From Thalassospira sp. MCCC 1A03138 (GTDB taxonomy: Bacteria; Pseudomonadota; Alphaproteobacteria; Rhodospirillales; Thalassospiraceae): a DNA stretch of 64,000 bases. Positions 1 to 8,356 of this stretch are shown piece after piece. The stretch lies in the NCBI RefSeq assembly GCF_002115785.1, contig NZ_JFJY01000001.1:434001-498000 (forward strand), given 5' to 3'. Position numbers and translations under genes: made by a program. The notes under the pieces are model-generated. The model made no database searches and was not told the DNA's origin. It saw only the letters and a program-made list of their open reading frames with translations. Every line of letters begins with the position of its first letter. Within the stretch, counting starts at the first letter, position 1.

Positions 1-761
1 ATTCCCTTGCAAAACTGTCGTCCGGTAAACGCGTGATGAATGCGCGTGACGATGCTGCCTCCATGGCCATCGGCGCACGTTTGAATGCGGAAGTCGGCAG
101 CCTCAAGGTGGCCACCACTAACGCCAGCCAGGCAGGCGCGCTCCTGCAGGTTATGGATGGCGGCATGAGCACGATCAACGACATTCTCGTGCGCGTAAAA
201 CAGCTTGCCGTTCAGGCGGGCTCTGAAAACCTCGGCACCACCGAACGTGGCTATATCAACAATGAAGCACAGTCGCTGCTTGGCGAGGTCACTCGTATCG
301 CAAACGACACCGAATTCAACGGTGTCAATGTTCTGAATGATGCAACCGTTACACTCAACTTCAAGGTCGGTACGGGCGCAACTGCCGCTGAGGACGATCT
401 GGCATTTACACTGGTCAACGTCACAACAGCTGCGGCTGGTCTTAACCTTGCAGCGGTTGACCTTAGCGGTGCCGACGCGACGAACGCAAACACGGCGATC
501 CCCCTGATCGATGCGGCGATTAACGCACTTCAGACTGCACGCGCAAGTGTTGGTGTGAACCAGAACCGTTTGGAATTCGCAGCTCAGAACCTGCGGACTG
601 TCTCGGAAAACAGTGAGAACGCCCGCTCGGTCCTGATCGACCTTGACGTCGCTTCTGAGATGGCAGCTTTCTCGTCAAAACAGGTCCTGATGCAGTCGGG
701 TATCGCGATGCTTGGTCAGGCGAACCAGATGCCGCAGAACCTTCTGCGTCTGCTGCAGTAA
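1..761 (+). CDS. fliC: Flagellin (5' truncated by window edge)
   Basis: Filament subunit exported by the flagellar type III system. The reading frame is already open at base 3 and begins inside the conserved N-terminal D0/D1 helix (SLAKLSSGKRVMNARDDAAS, typical flagellin), so the start codon lies left of the window. The C-terminus carries the other half of the D0/D1 coiled coil, with the usual SENSENARS and DVASEMAAFS stretches and ends LLRLLQ. About 250 residues are visible and the central variable region is short, so this is a small flagellin near 270-280 residues. It heads the filament genes flaG, fliD and fliS. Which flagellin paralogue it is cannot be told from here, so the symbol is generic. 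Confidence 0.95.
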   Translation, partial: SLAKLSSGKRVMNARDDAASMAIGARLNAEVGSLKVATTNASQAGALLQVMDGGMSTINDILVRVKQLAVQAGSENLGTTERGYINNEAQSLLGEVTRIANDTEFNGVNVLNDATVTLNFKVGTGATAAEDDLAFTLVNVTTAAAGLNLAAVDLSGADATNANTAIPLIDAAINALQTARASVGVNQNRLEFAAQNLRTVSENSENARSVLIDLDVASEMAAFSSKQVLMQSGIAMLGQANQMPQNLLRLLQ

Positions 762-775
762 CCGGTTGATTATTC

Positions 776-804
776 TCACGGGGGTAGGCAAACTCCCCCC
801 GTGA
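776..804 (+). terminator. Hairpin after flagellin
   Basis: A 9-bp inverted repeat, TCACGGGGG (776-784) and CCCCCGTGA (796-804), sits 15 bases after the flagellin stop. No T-run follows, so it may protect the 3' end of the abundant flagellin mRNA or attenuate read-through into flaG, rather than act as a classic intrinsic terminator. Confidence 0.5.
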
Positions 805-847
805 TATCAACTGGTTAAGATGCCGCGCAGGTATTGGAGCCCGGAAA

Positions 848-1222
848 ATGGACGCCGTTAAATTACAGAGTTCGACGCAGCAGGTTGGAGGCCCGGTAGT
901 TGCTTCGTCTTTGCGCAATGTGCAGAACACGTCTTCTGCAAGCGCATCTATTACCGGATCCGCAGCCAGTCTAAATCACGGCAATGATGTAAGCGGTTTT
1001 ACTCAAGCGCTTAGTCAGGAAATTGCACGAAATGTTTCTTCCGAGCTAGGTATAGACAATCTGGATGTCCAGTTGAGCTACAGCGAAGATACAGGGCGCG
1101 TCATTGCAGTCGTACGCGACGCAGGTGGAGAAGTCTTGCGTCAGATTCCATCTGAAAGCATGCAGACATTGATCGCCAGATTGCGCGATTCTTTAGGCCC
1201 ACTGATCGACGTCGAAGTGTAG
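848..1222 (+). CDS. flaG: FlaG family flagellar protein
   Basis: A 124-residue protein of the FlaG family, which influences filament length in several polar-flagellated bacteria. The N-terminal half is Ser/Ala/Asn-rich. The C-terminal half (about residues 60-124) is the FlaG domain, with DVQLSYSEDTGRVIAVV followed by GGEVLRQIPSE and a terminal amphipathic helix. It starts at ATG 848 with GGAG about 8 bases upstream. It lies between flagellin and fliD, the usual place for flaG. Precise biochemical function is unknown for the family. Confidence 0.88.
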   Translation: MDAVKLQSSTQQVGGPVVASSLRNVQNTSSASASITGSAASLNHGNDVSGFTQALSQEIARNVSSELGIDNLDVQLSYSEDTGRVIAVVRDAGGEVLRQIPSESMQTLIARLRDSLGPLIDVEV

Positions 1223-1244
1223 GCAACATTTTCCGACTGTTTAA

Positions 1245-1260
1245 TGGCACACAGATTGCT
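1245..1260 (+). promoter_or_regulatory. Sigma-54 promoter of fliD
   Basis: TGGCAC-N5-TTGC reads TGGCACACAGATTGC here, a full match to the -24/-12 consensus. GG (1246-1247) and GC (1258-1259) are exactly 12 bases apart. It lies about 90 bases before the fliD start. The likely activator, FlbD, is encoded at 12509-14086. Confidence 0.85.
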
Positions 1261-1349
1261 TCGTTCGAGGAACATTCTGTAATGCCCATGTCTCGCAAAA
1301 ATCTTGATTTGCCGGGACAAGCACACATTCCGAATTCCGGAGTAAGGTT

Positions 1350-3149
1350 ATGAGCGGTATTAATCTCGACAACATCTACGTCGGAGCAAACGGCAGGGTT
1401 CAACTGTCTGGCGGCAGCTCGAACATCGACTTTGTCAATATCGTTGACAAGATGATTGAAGCGCGCCGGATTCCCGCCAAGAATCTGGAAGACAAGATAG
1501 ATGTTAATAAAAATGCTCTGACCTCTCTTAATACAATAAAGTCGCTGACGACCGAGCTCAAGAACGCGCTTTCCACCCTCTATGGTGCGATGAGCTTCGA
1601 CAATTCCAAGGATGCGTTTGAAGCCAAAGGTGTCTATCTAACATCATCCAGCAGTTCGGGAACCGCAACTCCGGCGGCCCAACTTGTTGGCGTAACGGCA
1701 TCAAATGCGACACCGGAAGGGATTTACGAGCTGGAGGTTCAGTCCGTAGCTCAGCGTCAGAAATTCTCGACAGCAACACAGAATATCACCACGTCGGCCG
1801 ACCTGACAGCAGTGACCGGAACGGGTACCTTCACTTTGGGAACAGCCAAAGGCTCGACAACGATTTCGGTCGAAGCTGGCGACTCGATGATTGATATCCG
1901 CGACAAGGTGAATGCCGCCTCCGGAACGACGGGAATTCGTGCAAGTGTCGTCAAAGTCAGCGACACGCAAAGCACCCTTGTTTTTTCGTCTGTTGATGAA
2001 GGTACAGCAAATGCTGTCACCACATTTGAAGATACGACGGGTTCTGTTTTGTCTTCTCTCGGCGTTTTTGACGGCGGAATTTCTGATCCAGAGAATCCTT
2101 TACAACTTGCGCATCAGTCACAAGTGGCATCAGATGCGACTCTGGTAGTTGATGGTGTGACGATCACGCGTTCCAGCAACGATATCAACGACATCATTAC
2201 CGGCGCCAGTATCAATTTGTATGATGCTGAACCCGGAACAACAGTGCGGATTGAAGTTGAGCGTGACCTGAACGCGGCCAAAACAGCTATTTTGGATGTC
2301 GTCGAGGCATATAACGCCTTGCAAACCTTCATCAACGAACAGACCTATGTCGATCCGGTAACGGGCGAAGCTGGTGAAGATGCTTATCTGGTTGGTAATC
2401 CAACCGTTCGAAGCATTCAGCAGCAGTTGAAAACGATGGTGTCGTCGCAAGCTGAAGGTGTTACCAATCGCGGTCCGGATGAAGAAGATTATTCGCTTTT
2501 GGCCGACATCGGCATATCAACAGTGTCCCCTCTGCAAACGGATCCCTATCTGAAGGGCACGCTTGAACTTGATGAAACCAAGCTCAATCAGGCTCTCCTC
2601 TCGGAACCACAAGAAGTCATCGAACTGTTTGGGTTAAAAACGACAACTGATAACCCTAACGTGACGGTTACTGGCTTCAGCGGAAAAGTGCAGGCTGGCA
2701 CGTACGCGTTCAATATCACATCCACCGCAGGCGCCATCACCGGATCAGATGTAGACGGCGTAGCAGGATCGACAGAAACACTCGGCTCGAACAGCGTTTC
2801 GGCGACTGACGCAACCAATGCAAATGGGCTGGTATTGTTGTATAATGGTCCCGATGACGCGACGATTACGGCTAATGTTACAGTCTCCGTCGGTGTTGGA
2901 GCTCAGCTTTTCTTCGGCCTAGAGAAGCTTCTTGACGAGAGTGATGGTATCCTTTCACAAGAAATTGACAAGCTCCAGACTCAGAATGGGTCGTATAGTG
3001 AAAAAGTGACCAAGATTGATGACCGGTTGGCTATCCAGAAGGACAGTCTTCTTACCCAGTTTATCAAAATGGAAGAAGCTCTCGCGCAGATGAAAACGAT
3101 CCAGCAGTCTTTGACCGAAATGATGGCTGCCTCGCAGAAAGACCAATAA
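1350..3149 (+). CDS. fliD: Flagellar hook-associated protein 2 (filament cap)
   Basis: FliD forms the cap at the filament tip that folds incoming flagellin. The 599-residue product has the FliD N-terminal domain (about 25-130, including NIVDKMIEARRIPAKNLEDKI), a central variable region with short Thr/Ala-rich repeats, and the FliD C-terminal domain ending in a long coiled coil (KIDDRLAIQKDSLLTQFIKMEEALAQMKTI, split by position about 555-585). It starts at ATG 1350 behind GGAGTAAGGTT. It is preceded by its own sigma-54 promoter at 1245-1260 and followed 65 bases later by fliS, so fliD-fliS probably form one unit ending at the hairpin near 3792. Confidence 0.95.
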   Translation: MSGINLDNIYVGANGRVQLSGGSSNIDFVNIVDKMIEARRIPAKNLEDKIDVNKNALTSLNTIKSLTTELKNALSTLYGAMSFDNSKDAFEAKGVYLTSSSSSGTATPAAQLVGVTASNATPEGIYELEVQSVAQRQKFSTATQNITTSADLTAVTGTGTFTLGTAKGSTTISVEAGDSMIDIRDKVNAASGTTGIRASVVKVSDTQSTLVFSSVDEGTANAVTTFEDTTGSVLSSLGVFDGGISDPENPLQLAHQSQVASDATLVVDGVTITRSSNDINDIITGASINLYDAEPGTTVRIEVERDLNAAKTAILDVVEAYNALQTFINEQTYVDPVTGEAGEDAYLVGNPTVRSIQQQLKTMVSSQAEGVTNRGPDEEDYSLLADIGISTVSPLQTDPYLKGTLELDETKLNQALLSEPQEVIELFGLKTTTDNPNVTVTGFSGKVQAGTYAFNITSTAGAITGSDVDGVAGSTETLGSNSVSATDATNANGLVLLYNGPDDATITANVTVSVGVGAQLFFGLEKLLDESDGILSQEIDKLQTQNGSYSEKVTKIDDRLAIQKDSLLTQFIKMEEALAQMKTIQQSLTEMMAASQKDQ

Positions 3150-3214
3150 GTACCCGTTTTTATCAGTAGCTATTCTGTCTGATTAAACATGGTGGAAATC
3201 AATAGGAGTATGAC

Positions 3215-3757
3215 ATGAACGGGAATGCGGCCCTGGCTTATAAAGCTCAGCAGGTGAATAGCGCCAACCCGGCGCAGATCGTTTTCATGTTGTATGAAAA
3301 AGCGATTATCCACTTGCGTGACGTGATTGCCAAAGGCGAATCAAAAGATGTAATGGGCCGGTGTGAATCCAACTGTCTGGCGCAGGAAATCATCTTTCAG
3401 CTGATGGACGCGTTGGACCATGAAGCCGCGCCGGACTTTGCAGCCAGAATGGACAAGCTGTACCGATTCTGCATCAATCATCTGGTCTCAATTGATATTG
3501 TGGGCAAAACACAGCCTGCCCAGGATGTCATCGACCTGCTTATTCCCCTCCGGGAAAGCTGGAAACAGCTTGCAGAAAAAAGTTCCGAAGAACTTCGTAT
3601 TGAGATGCGAAAAGCGCACACTTCTCAGCTTAATCAGGCTTTGGGGAATGCTGGTTTCTCCGGCAATGGTTATCAGCCTGCACCACAGCAGAATACTTCC
3701 TACAGCCAGGAACAGGAATCTGTTCCACCACGGACAGGTATTTCTGTGTCCATTTAA
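3215..3757 (+). CDS. fliS: Flagellin export chaperone FliS
   Basis: FliS binds the flagellin C-terminus in the cytoplasm and prevents premature polymerisation. The first ~130 residues are the four-helix FliS domain (AYKAQQVNSANPAQIVFMLYEKAIIHL near the N-terminus). At 180 residues it is longer than usual (~130). The extra C-terminal ~45 residues are Gln/Ser/Pro-rich and look disordered. Start ATG 3215 has a strong AGGAG five to six bases upstream. It follows fliD and is closed by a terminator. Confidence 0.93.
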   Translation: MNGNAALAYKAQQVNSANPAQIVFMLYEKAIIHLRDVIAKGESKDVMGRCESNCLAQEIIFQLMDALDHEAAPDFAARMDKLYRFCINHLVSIDIVGKTQPAQDVIDLLIPLRESWKQLAEKSSEELRIEMRKAHTSQLNQALGNAGFSGNGYQPAPQQNTSYSQEQESVPPRTGISVSI

Positions 3758-3791
3758 TGCCCGCCTCTACGTGTATTCGTTGCGCAGTAAC

Positions 3792-3822
3792 ACACCGCTC
3801 TGTCTTGCAGGGCGGTGTTTTC
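3792..3822 (+). terminator. Rho-independent terminator after fliS
   Basis: Stem ACACCGC (3792-3798) with GCGGTGT (3812-3818), followed by TTTTC. It closes the fliD-fliS unit. Confidence 0.7.
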
Positions 3823-3954
3823 GTATGCACACCTTGAAAAAAGACAGGCAATTTTTGCCCTTTGGGCAAGACATGCATCATTGAAAGCCTCACCTCAAAC
3901 CAACCTCTCTATTAAATCAGTGATTTTCTAGTGACTTAACCACATTGGCGAAAT

Positions 3955-3970
3955 TGGCCCGCCTTTTGCT
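3955..3970 (+). promoter_or_regulatory. Sigma-54 promoter of fliK-flgD-flgE
   Basis: TGGCCC-N5-TTGC (3955-3969) with GG (3956-3957) and GC (3968-3969) spaced 12 bases, 36 bases before the fliK ATG. A CtrA-like half-site TTAACCAC lies just upstream at 3936-3943. Confidence 0.8.
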
Positions 3971-4005
3971 CTAATCATTGCACTGTCTTTAAAGGGACCT
4001 CTGTC

Positions 4006-5508
4006 ATGATTAGTTCTGAAATCAATTTTCGCACCACTGCCGTAGCAAGCGCCGCAGCCCCAAGACTGGCTGGCGAGAGCAATATGGCGTTCGGGCAAGT
4101 GATGGATGCGATGAAGGCTAGCGATCGCAACGACCGGCCGCTGAGTGATACGAGACATCCCCAACACGAGGTAAAATTTGCCGGGCAGTCGGTAAAAGAC
4201 AAAACAGATGTGCCCCGCGACGAGAAAAAAGACGTCCCCCCGCGCGAGGACGTAAAGCAAAAAGACTCAGCTCAACGTGATGAAGAGCCGGATCAGCAGG
4301 AAACTGTTAAAGCTGAAGATACCGAAGGTACCGAAGTAGAGCAGAAGTCCTCATCCGAAGCTAATTCTGGAGACGAGACGGGCAATCCCACCCAGAAAGA
4401 AGTTGCAACCGAAGATAACACGGATCCAAAGGCAACTAGCGGTGTCGAGACAACAATAATTACGGTTTTGGCCGAGATGGTCCACCCCACCCAAAATGTT
4501 GGAGAAGGATCGAATTTGGTTCAGTCCCCGGAGACCACCACGTCTGAGTTGATGGGGTCTACCGCGTTATCCAATGCGCCGAGCATGTCAACCGGCAAGT
4601 CGGCAAGTGACGCTGCGATCATGTCACAAAGCGCAATGGCGGCTAACGTAACCGGTGCAGAGACCAAAAAATCCCCTCTAGATGGGAAAAATGATTTCCT
4701 GGCAAGCCTCCTTGACGATATGTCCGGTGATGGTGTCGCCAAATCAGCCAAACAGGGTGATACGACTTCCACTAGCAACAACAATTCAAATGCAAGCAGC
4801 GGCAATAATGCAGCAAGCAGCACGACAAGCACGGCCACTGCAAATTCTGCCGTAAACAGCACTGCATCACAACAGATGGCAGCTGCTACAGCCATCCCAC
4901 AGCAGACAACGCCGCAAAACGGCCAAGTCGCAGCCCCCGCGAAAACGGTAAACACTTCGTCCGTTGAAGGAAGCGCGTCGCCGACAGCAAACAATGCAGG
5001 CAGCGTTTCATCGAACAGCGTGAACAGCAATTTGCAAAGCGGACACGCTGCGGCAAACGCGCGACAAACCCCAGCCCAGCAAGTGCAGCAACAGGTTGCC
5101 GTGCATATTCGAAACGCCGCGAATGATGGCGTTGAAAAGATTTCGGTTCAGCTTCGCCCAGAACATCTCGGGCGTGTTGATGTGAAGCTTGAAATTTCCC
5201 ATGACGGCAGGGTGCAGGGTGTTATTCAAGCAGACACCCGTGAAACGTTGGATCTTCTGAGACAAGATGCGCGTTCATTGCAGCAAGCGCTGAAAGACGC
5301 TGGCCTGAATGCAGACAGTCAAAGTTTCACCTTTGAACATCGTAATGAAGGTGGCAATGGTCGGGACAACCAAGGTCAGCAACGGGTTGGAAGCAATTCT
5401 GCATCAAGCCCTAATGACGGCGATATTTTAAGCGGAGCCGAGCTCGCAGAACATGTCGCCATTGGCTATGGGATCAATCCCAATGGCCTTGTCGATATTC
5501 GAATTTAG
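4006..5508 (+). CDS. fliK: Flagellar hook-length control protein FliK
   Basis: FliK is the secreted ruler that switches export specificity when the hook is complete. The 500-residue protein has the usual composition: a long low-complexity N-terminal/middle part (acidic/Lys-rich, then Ser/Asn/Ala/Thr-rich to about residue 360) and a conserved C-terminal Flg_hook domain (about 365-450), with EKISVQLRPEHLGRVDVKLE and RETLDLLRQDARSLQQALKD. It begins at ATG 4006, downstream of a sigma-54 promoter, and is followed 20 bases later by flgD and then flgE. A second FliK-like protein is encoded at 18129-19736. Confidence 0.93.
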   Translation: MISSEINFRTTAVASAAAPRLAGESNMAFGQVMDAMKASDRNDRPLSDTRHPQHEVKFAGQSVKDKTDVPRDEKKDVPPREDVKQKDSAQRDEEPDQQETVKAEDTEGTEVEQKSSSEANSGDETGNPTQKEVATEDNTDPKATSGVETTIITVLAEMVHPTQNVGEGSNLVQSPETTTSELMGSTALSNAPSMSTGKSASDAAIMSQSAMAANVTGAETKKSPLDGKNDFLASLLDDMSGDGVAKSAKQGDTTSTSNNNSNASSGNNAASSTTSTATANSAVNSTASQQMAAATAIPQQTTPQNGQVAAPAKTVNTSSVEGSASPTANNAGSVSSNSVNSNLQSGHAAANARQTPAQQVQQQVAVHIRNAANDGVEKISVQLRPEHLGRVDVKLEISHDGRVQGVIQADTRETLDLLRQDARSLQQALKDAGLNADSQSFTFEHRNEGGNGRDNQGQQRVGSNSASSPNDGDILSGAELAEHVAIGYGINPNGLVDIRI

Positions 5509-5528
5509 CGAAATAGGGGAATGAAGTT

Positions 5529-6290
5529 ATGACTGTATCCTCCCTATCAAACATTGGCCTTTCTCAAGCCGACAAGAACGCTACTTCCAGCGCATCGTCG
5601 CAGCAACTTGCAGCCAATCTGGATACGTTTTTGACGCTTCTGACGACGCAGCTGAAAAACCAGGATCCAACCTCTCCTATGGAGACGGACAAATTTACGG
5701 ATCAGCTTAGCCAGTTTGCACAGGTCGAGCAAGGCATTCAGACCAACCAAAATCTGGAAGATCTGCTTTCAATGCAGGAACAGCAGCGCCAACTGTCCGC
5801 TCTATCTTATGTCGGAGCCCGGATTGAAGCTGTTGGTGATACGAGTTGGCTGGAAAAAGACGGCAGCATCGATTTCAAATACAACGTTTCGCCAGCTGAC
5901 GTTCCGCAAGTGGAGCTTCAGATTGTTAATCAGGATGGAGATACCGTTTATTCCAAAACTGTATCCGACAAATCCGGCCTTCAAGATTTCAGTTGGGATG
6001 GGAAAAGCAATAGCGGCGTCGCCCAGCCAGAAGGTGCCTATACCCTTGTGGTCAAACCCAAGGATGGCAGCGGGAATACGTATGCTGATAAGTCCGGCAA
6101 ACCAGCAGAAGTCTATATCGGAATTTCAGGAATCGTCGAAAGTGTCGATATTGCCGATGACGGCATTTACCTGCGTATCGGTGGAGTGTCTGTTCCGTTT
6201 GAGACACTGACCAACGTCAAGCTTGGCGCAAATGAAACTCCGACAAACGAAACTCCAACCGATGATGAAGAGCAGGACCAAGCGGCCTGA
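5529..6290 (+). CDS. flgD: Flagellar basal-body rod modification / hook capping protein FlgD
   Basis: FlgD is the scaffold cap for hook assembly. The 253-residue product has the N-terminal FlgD signature (LDTFLTLLTTQLKNQDPTSP at about 30-50, then METDKFTDQLSQFAQVEQG), followed by a FlgD Ig-like/tudor region (about 85-225) including FSWDGKSNSGVAQPEGAYTL. A Thr/Glu/Asp-rich tail follows. Start ATG 5529 has AGGGGAATGA upstream. It lies between fliK and flgE, matching its role with the hook. Confidence 0.95.
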   Translation: MTVSSLSNIGLSQADKNATSSASSQQLAANLDTFLTLLTTQLKNQDPTSPMETDKFTDQLSQFAQVEQGIQTNQNLEDLLSMQEQQRQLSALSYVGARIEAVGDTSWLEKDGSIDFKYNVSPADVPQVELQIVNQDGDTVYSKTVSDKSGLQDFSWDGKSNSGVAQPEGAYTLVVKPKDGSGNTYADKSGKPAEVYIGISGIVESVDIADDGIYLRIGGVSVPFETLTNVKLGANETPTNETPTDDEEQDQAA

Positions 6291-6341
6291 CGCTCAGACA
6301 CGGTATTGTAATTAACAGCCTGTAAGTGCAGGAGAAAGAAA

Positions 6342-8048
6342 ATGAGCCTTTTCGGTGCAATGATTTCCGGCGTTTCCGGTTTGAACGCTCAGAGCCAGAA
6401 TCTTGGTGTGATTTCCGATAACATCTCCAACATGAATACGATCGGCTATAAAAGGACTCTCGGCCGGTTCTCGACACTTGTAACGGAATCCGCCACTCCG
6501 ACCCGTTACACTCCTGGTGGTGTGCGCTTTCATCCAACAGCGATGATCAGCAAACAGGGTTTGCTGCAATCCTCTTCCTCGGCAACGTCTGCGGCGATCT
6601 CGGGCGATGGTTTCTTTGTCGTACGCGACACAGCAACGCCAAATGCGAATGACGAAGTATTCTTTACCCGTGCGGGCGACTTCAGACCTGATGATGACGG
6701 TTATCTGAAAAATACAGCCGGCTTCTTTGTACAGGGCTGGGCGACTGACCGAGACGGAAACCTTCTTGATCAACTAGGCAATACAACGTCCTCGAACAGC
6801 GCGGCCGTAGGTGACCTTCAGGTTATTGACGTAAACCGTATCCTGCGTGCCTCTGCTGATACCCGTAACATCAGCATTGGCGGTAACCTTGACGCCGACG
6901 AAACACCATTTGCCGGGGGTACTGATACCTCGACAACCCTGGGTATCAATGGGACCACAGCACTTGCTGGACAAGCGGGCATCGCCGCTGGTGACAGCTT
7001 TGACATTACGGTTAATGGTAACACGACGACAATTACGATTACTGGTACAGATACCCTGAACGATATCGCAGCAAAAATCAGCGCGATACCGGGAGTGAAT
7101 GCATCGGCGACGTCGACAGGTACTGACGACACATTGACGATCACAGGCCCAGGTGATCAAGACGTTACTGTGACAAACAATAACAACACACCGCTGACTG
7201 CTCTTGGTTTTGCAGGGCCATTCCCGGCGACACTGGCCGCAACCTACACACCGGGTAGCATTGCCGCAGGGACTATCGACGAAAACACCACCATGCCGAT
7301 CACTGTTTATGACTCTCTGGGGTCTGCGCATACCGTTAACCTGCGCTTCCTCAAAGTATCACAGAACCGCTGGGCATTTGAACTTACAGGCCAAACAACG
7401 GCAGGAAACCTTGATCCATCGGCACACCCGAATGGTCTTATTCAGTCCGGGTACCTGAATTTCGACGGTGACGGCGTGATTTCCTCATTTACCGATTCCA
7501 CTGGTGCTAGTTTGGTCAATCAGCCACTCAGCATCACCTATACCAATGGCTCCAACGCATCGGAAATAACCCTTGATCTAGGCAATCCTGGGATCGGTAA
7601 CGGCATTACCCAGAAGGGTGGTGGTGTTGATGCAAACGGCAACCTGGTTTCCTATTCGACGGACTTTATCAATCAGGATGGTGCAGGTGCAGGTAGCCAA
7701 GTTGGCTATGGCTTCTCCAGCGACGGCTTCCTTGAAGTTCAGTTTGCCAACGGTGTTAAACGTCCGATGTTCAAGCTGGCCATCGCAACGTTTGAAGCGC
7801 CCGACGAACTCGGTGCTGAAAGTGGCAACGTATACCGTCAGACGCGTGATTCCGGTGACTATGTTCTGCGCGAACCAGGCATCGACGGTGCCGGTAAAGT
7901 GGTTGCTTCCGCACTTGAGGGTTCCAACGTAGACCTTGCTGAAGAATTCACCAATATGATCGTCACCCAGCGCGCCTATTCCGCGAACACCAAGACGATC
8001 ACCACGACCGACGAAATGCTCGACGAACTGATCCGCGTCAAACGGTAA
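6342..8048 (+). CDS. flgE: Flagellar hook protein FlgE
   Basis: The structural subunit of the hook. At the N-terminus it has the rod/hook motif (SGVSGLNAQSQNLGVISDNI with NMNTIGYKR, residues ~10-45). A large middle region contains a FlgE D2 domain and a Thr/Asn/Gly-rich insertion (~190-320). The C-terminal flagellar basal body domain is LEGSNVDLAEEFTNMIVTQR with a terminal helix. At 568 residues it is longer than the enterobacterial protein (~400) but normal for alphaproteobacteria with extended D2/D3 domains. Start ATG 6342 has AGGAGAAAG upstream. It is the last gene of fliK-flgD-flgE, closed by the terminator at 8108. Confidence 0.95.
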   Translation: MSLFGAMISGVSGLNAQSQNLGVISDNISNMNTIGYKRTLGRFSTLVTESATPTRYTPGGVRFHPTAMISKQGLLQSSSSATSAAISGDGFFVVRDTATPNANDEVFFTRAGDFRPDDDGYLKNTAGFFVQGWATDRDGNLLDQLGNTTSSNSAAVGDLQVIDVNRILRASADTRNISIGGNLDADETPFAGGTDTSTTLGINGTTALAGQAGIAAGDSFDITVNGNTTTITITGTDTLNDIAAKISAIPGVNASATSTGTDDTLTITGPGDQDVTVTNNNNTPLTALGFAGPFPATLAATYTPGSIAAGTIDENTTMPITVYDSLGSAHTVNLRFLKVSQNRWAFELTGQTTAGNLDPSAHPNGLIQSGYLNFDGDGVISSFTDSTGASLVNQPLSITYTNGSNASEITLDLGNPGIGNGITQKGGGVDANGNLVSYSTDFINQDGAGAGSQVGYGFSSDGFLEVQFANGVKRPMFKLAIATFEAPDELGAESGNVYRQTRDSGDYVLREPGIDGAGKVVASALEGSNVDLAEEFTNMIVTQRAYSANTKTITTTDEMLDELIRVKR

Positions 8049-8107
8049 TTGATGCCGAAAAAGGGTAATTTTATACTCTTTGGAACTGCTGCATGTGATA
8101 GAGACTC

Positions 8108-8135
8108 GCCCGGCTTCAAAGCCGGGCTTCTTTTT
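8108..8135 (+). terminator. Rho-independent terminator after flgE
   Basis: Stem GCCCGGCTT (8108-8116) with AAGCCGGGC (8119-8127) and a 2-base apex, followed by TTCTTTTT. Confidence 0.85.
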
Positions 8136-8356
8136 GGCGCTCAAACTACCTATATATCTTTATGCATATTGGTCTCTAGAAAGATACAAGCGATTCAAAT
8201 CGCTGGCGAATTTTGAACACATTACTGGGCAATAATTGCCGGTCGTTAACCTGTTCTTCAATATGCGCTTCTATTCGTTGATGATACCGGTAGCTATTGT
8301 GCGGACATCTGCCGGTATTGGGGACAGTGGTAACAATCGATCCGGAGCAGTCGAAC
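8136..8356 (+). promoter_or_regulatory. fliF upstream region with CtrA-like box
   Basis: The 308 bases between flgE and fliF hold the flgE terminator and this AT-richer leader. A near-consensus CtrA box TTAACCTGTTCTTCA lies at 8246-8260 (TTAA-N7-TTAA with one mismatch in the second half). In Caulobacter fliF is a CtrA-controlled class II gene, so the box is plausible. No good sigma-54 element with correct spacing is visible. Confidence 0.5.

Noticed and set aside
8226-8241. Sigma-54-like TGGGCA...TTGC before fliF
   Set aside because: GG and GC are 11 bases apart rather than 12, so it would not fit sigma-54 holoenzyme.
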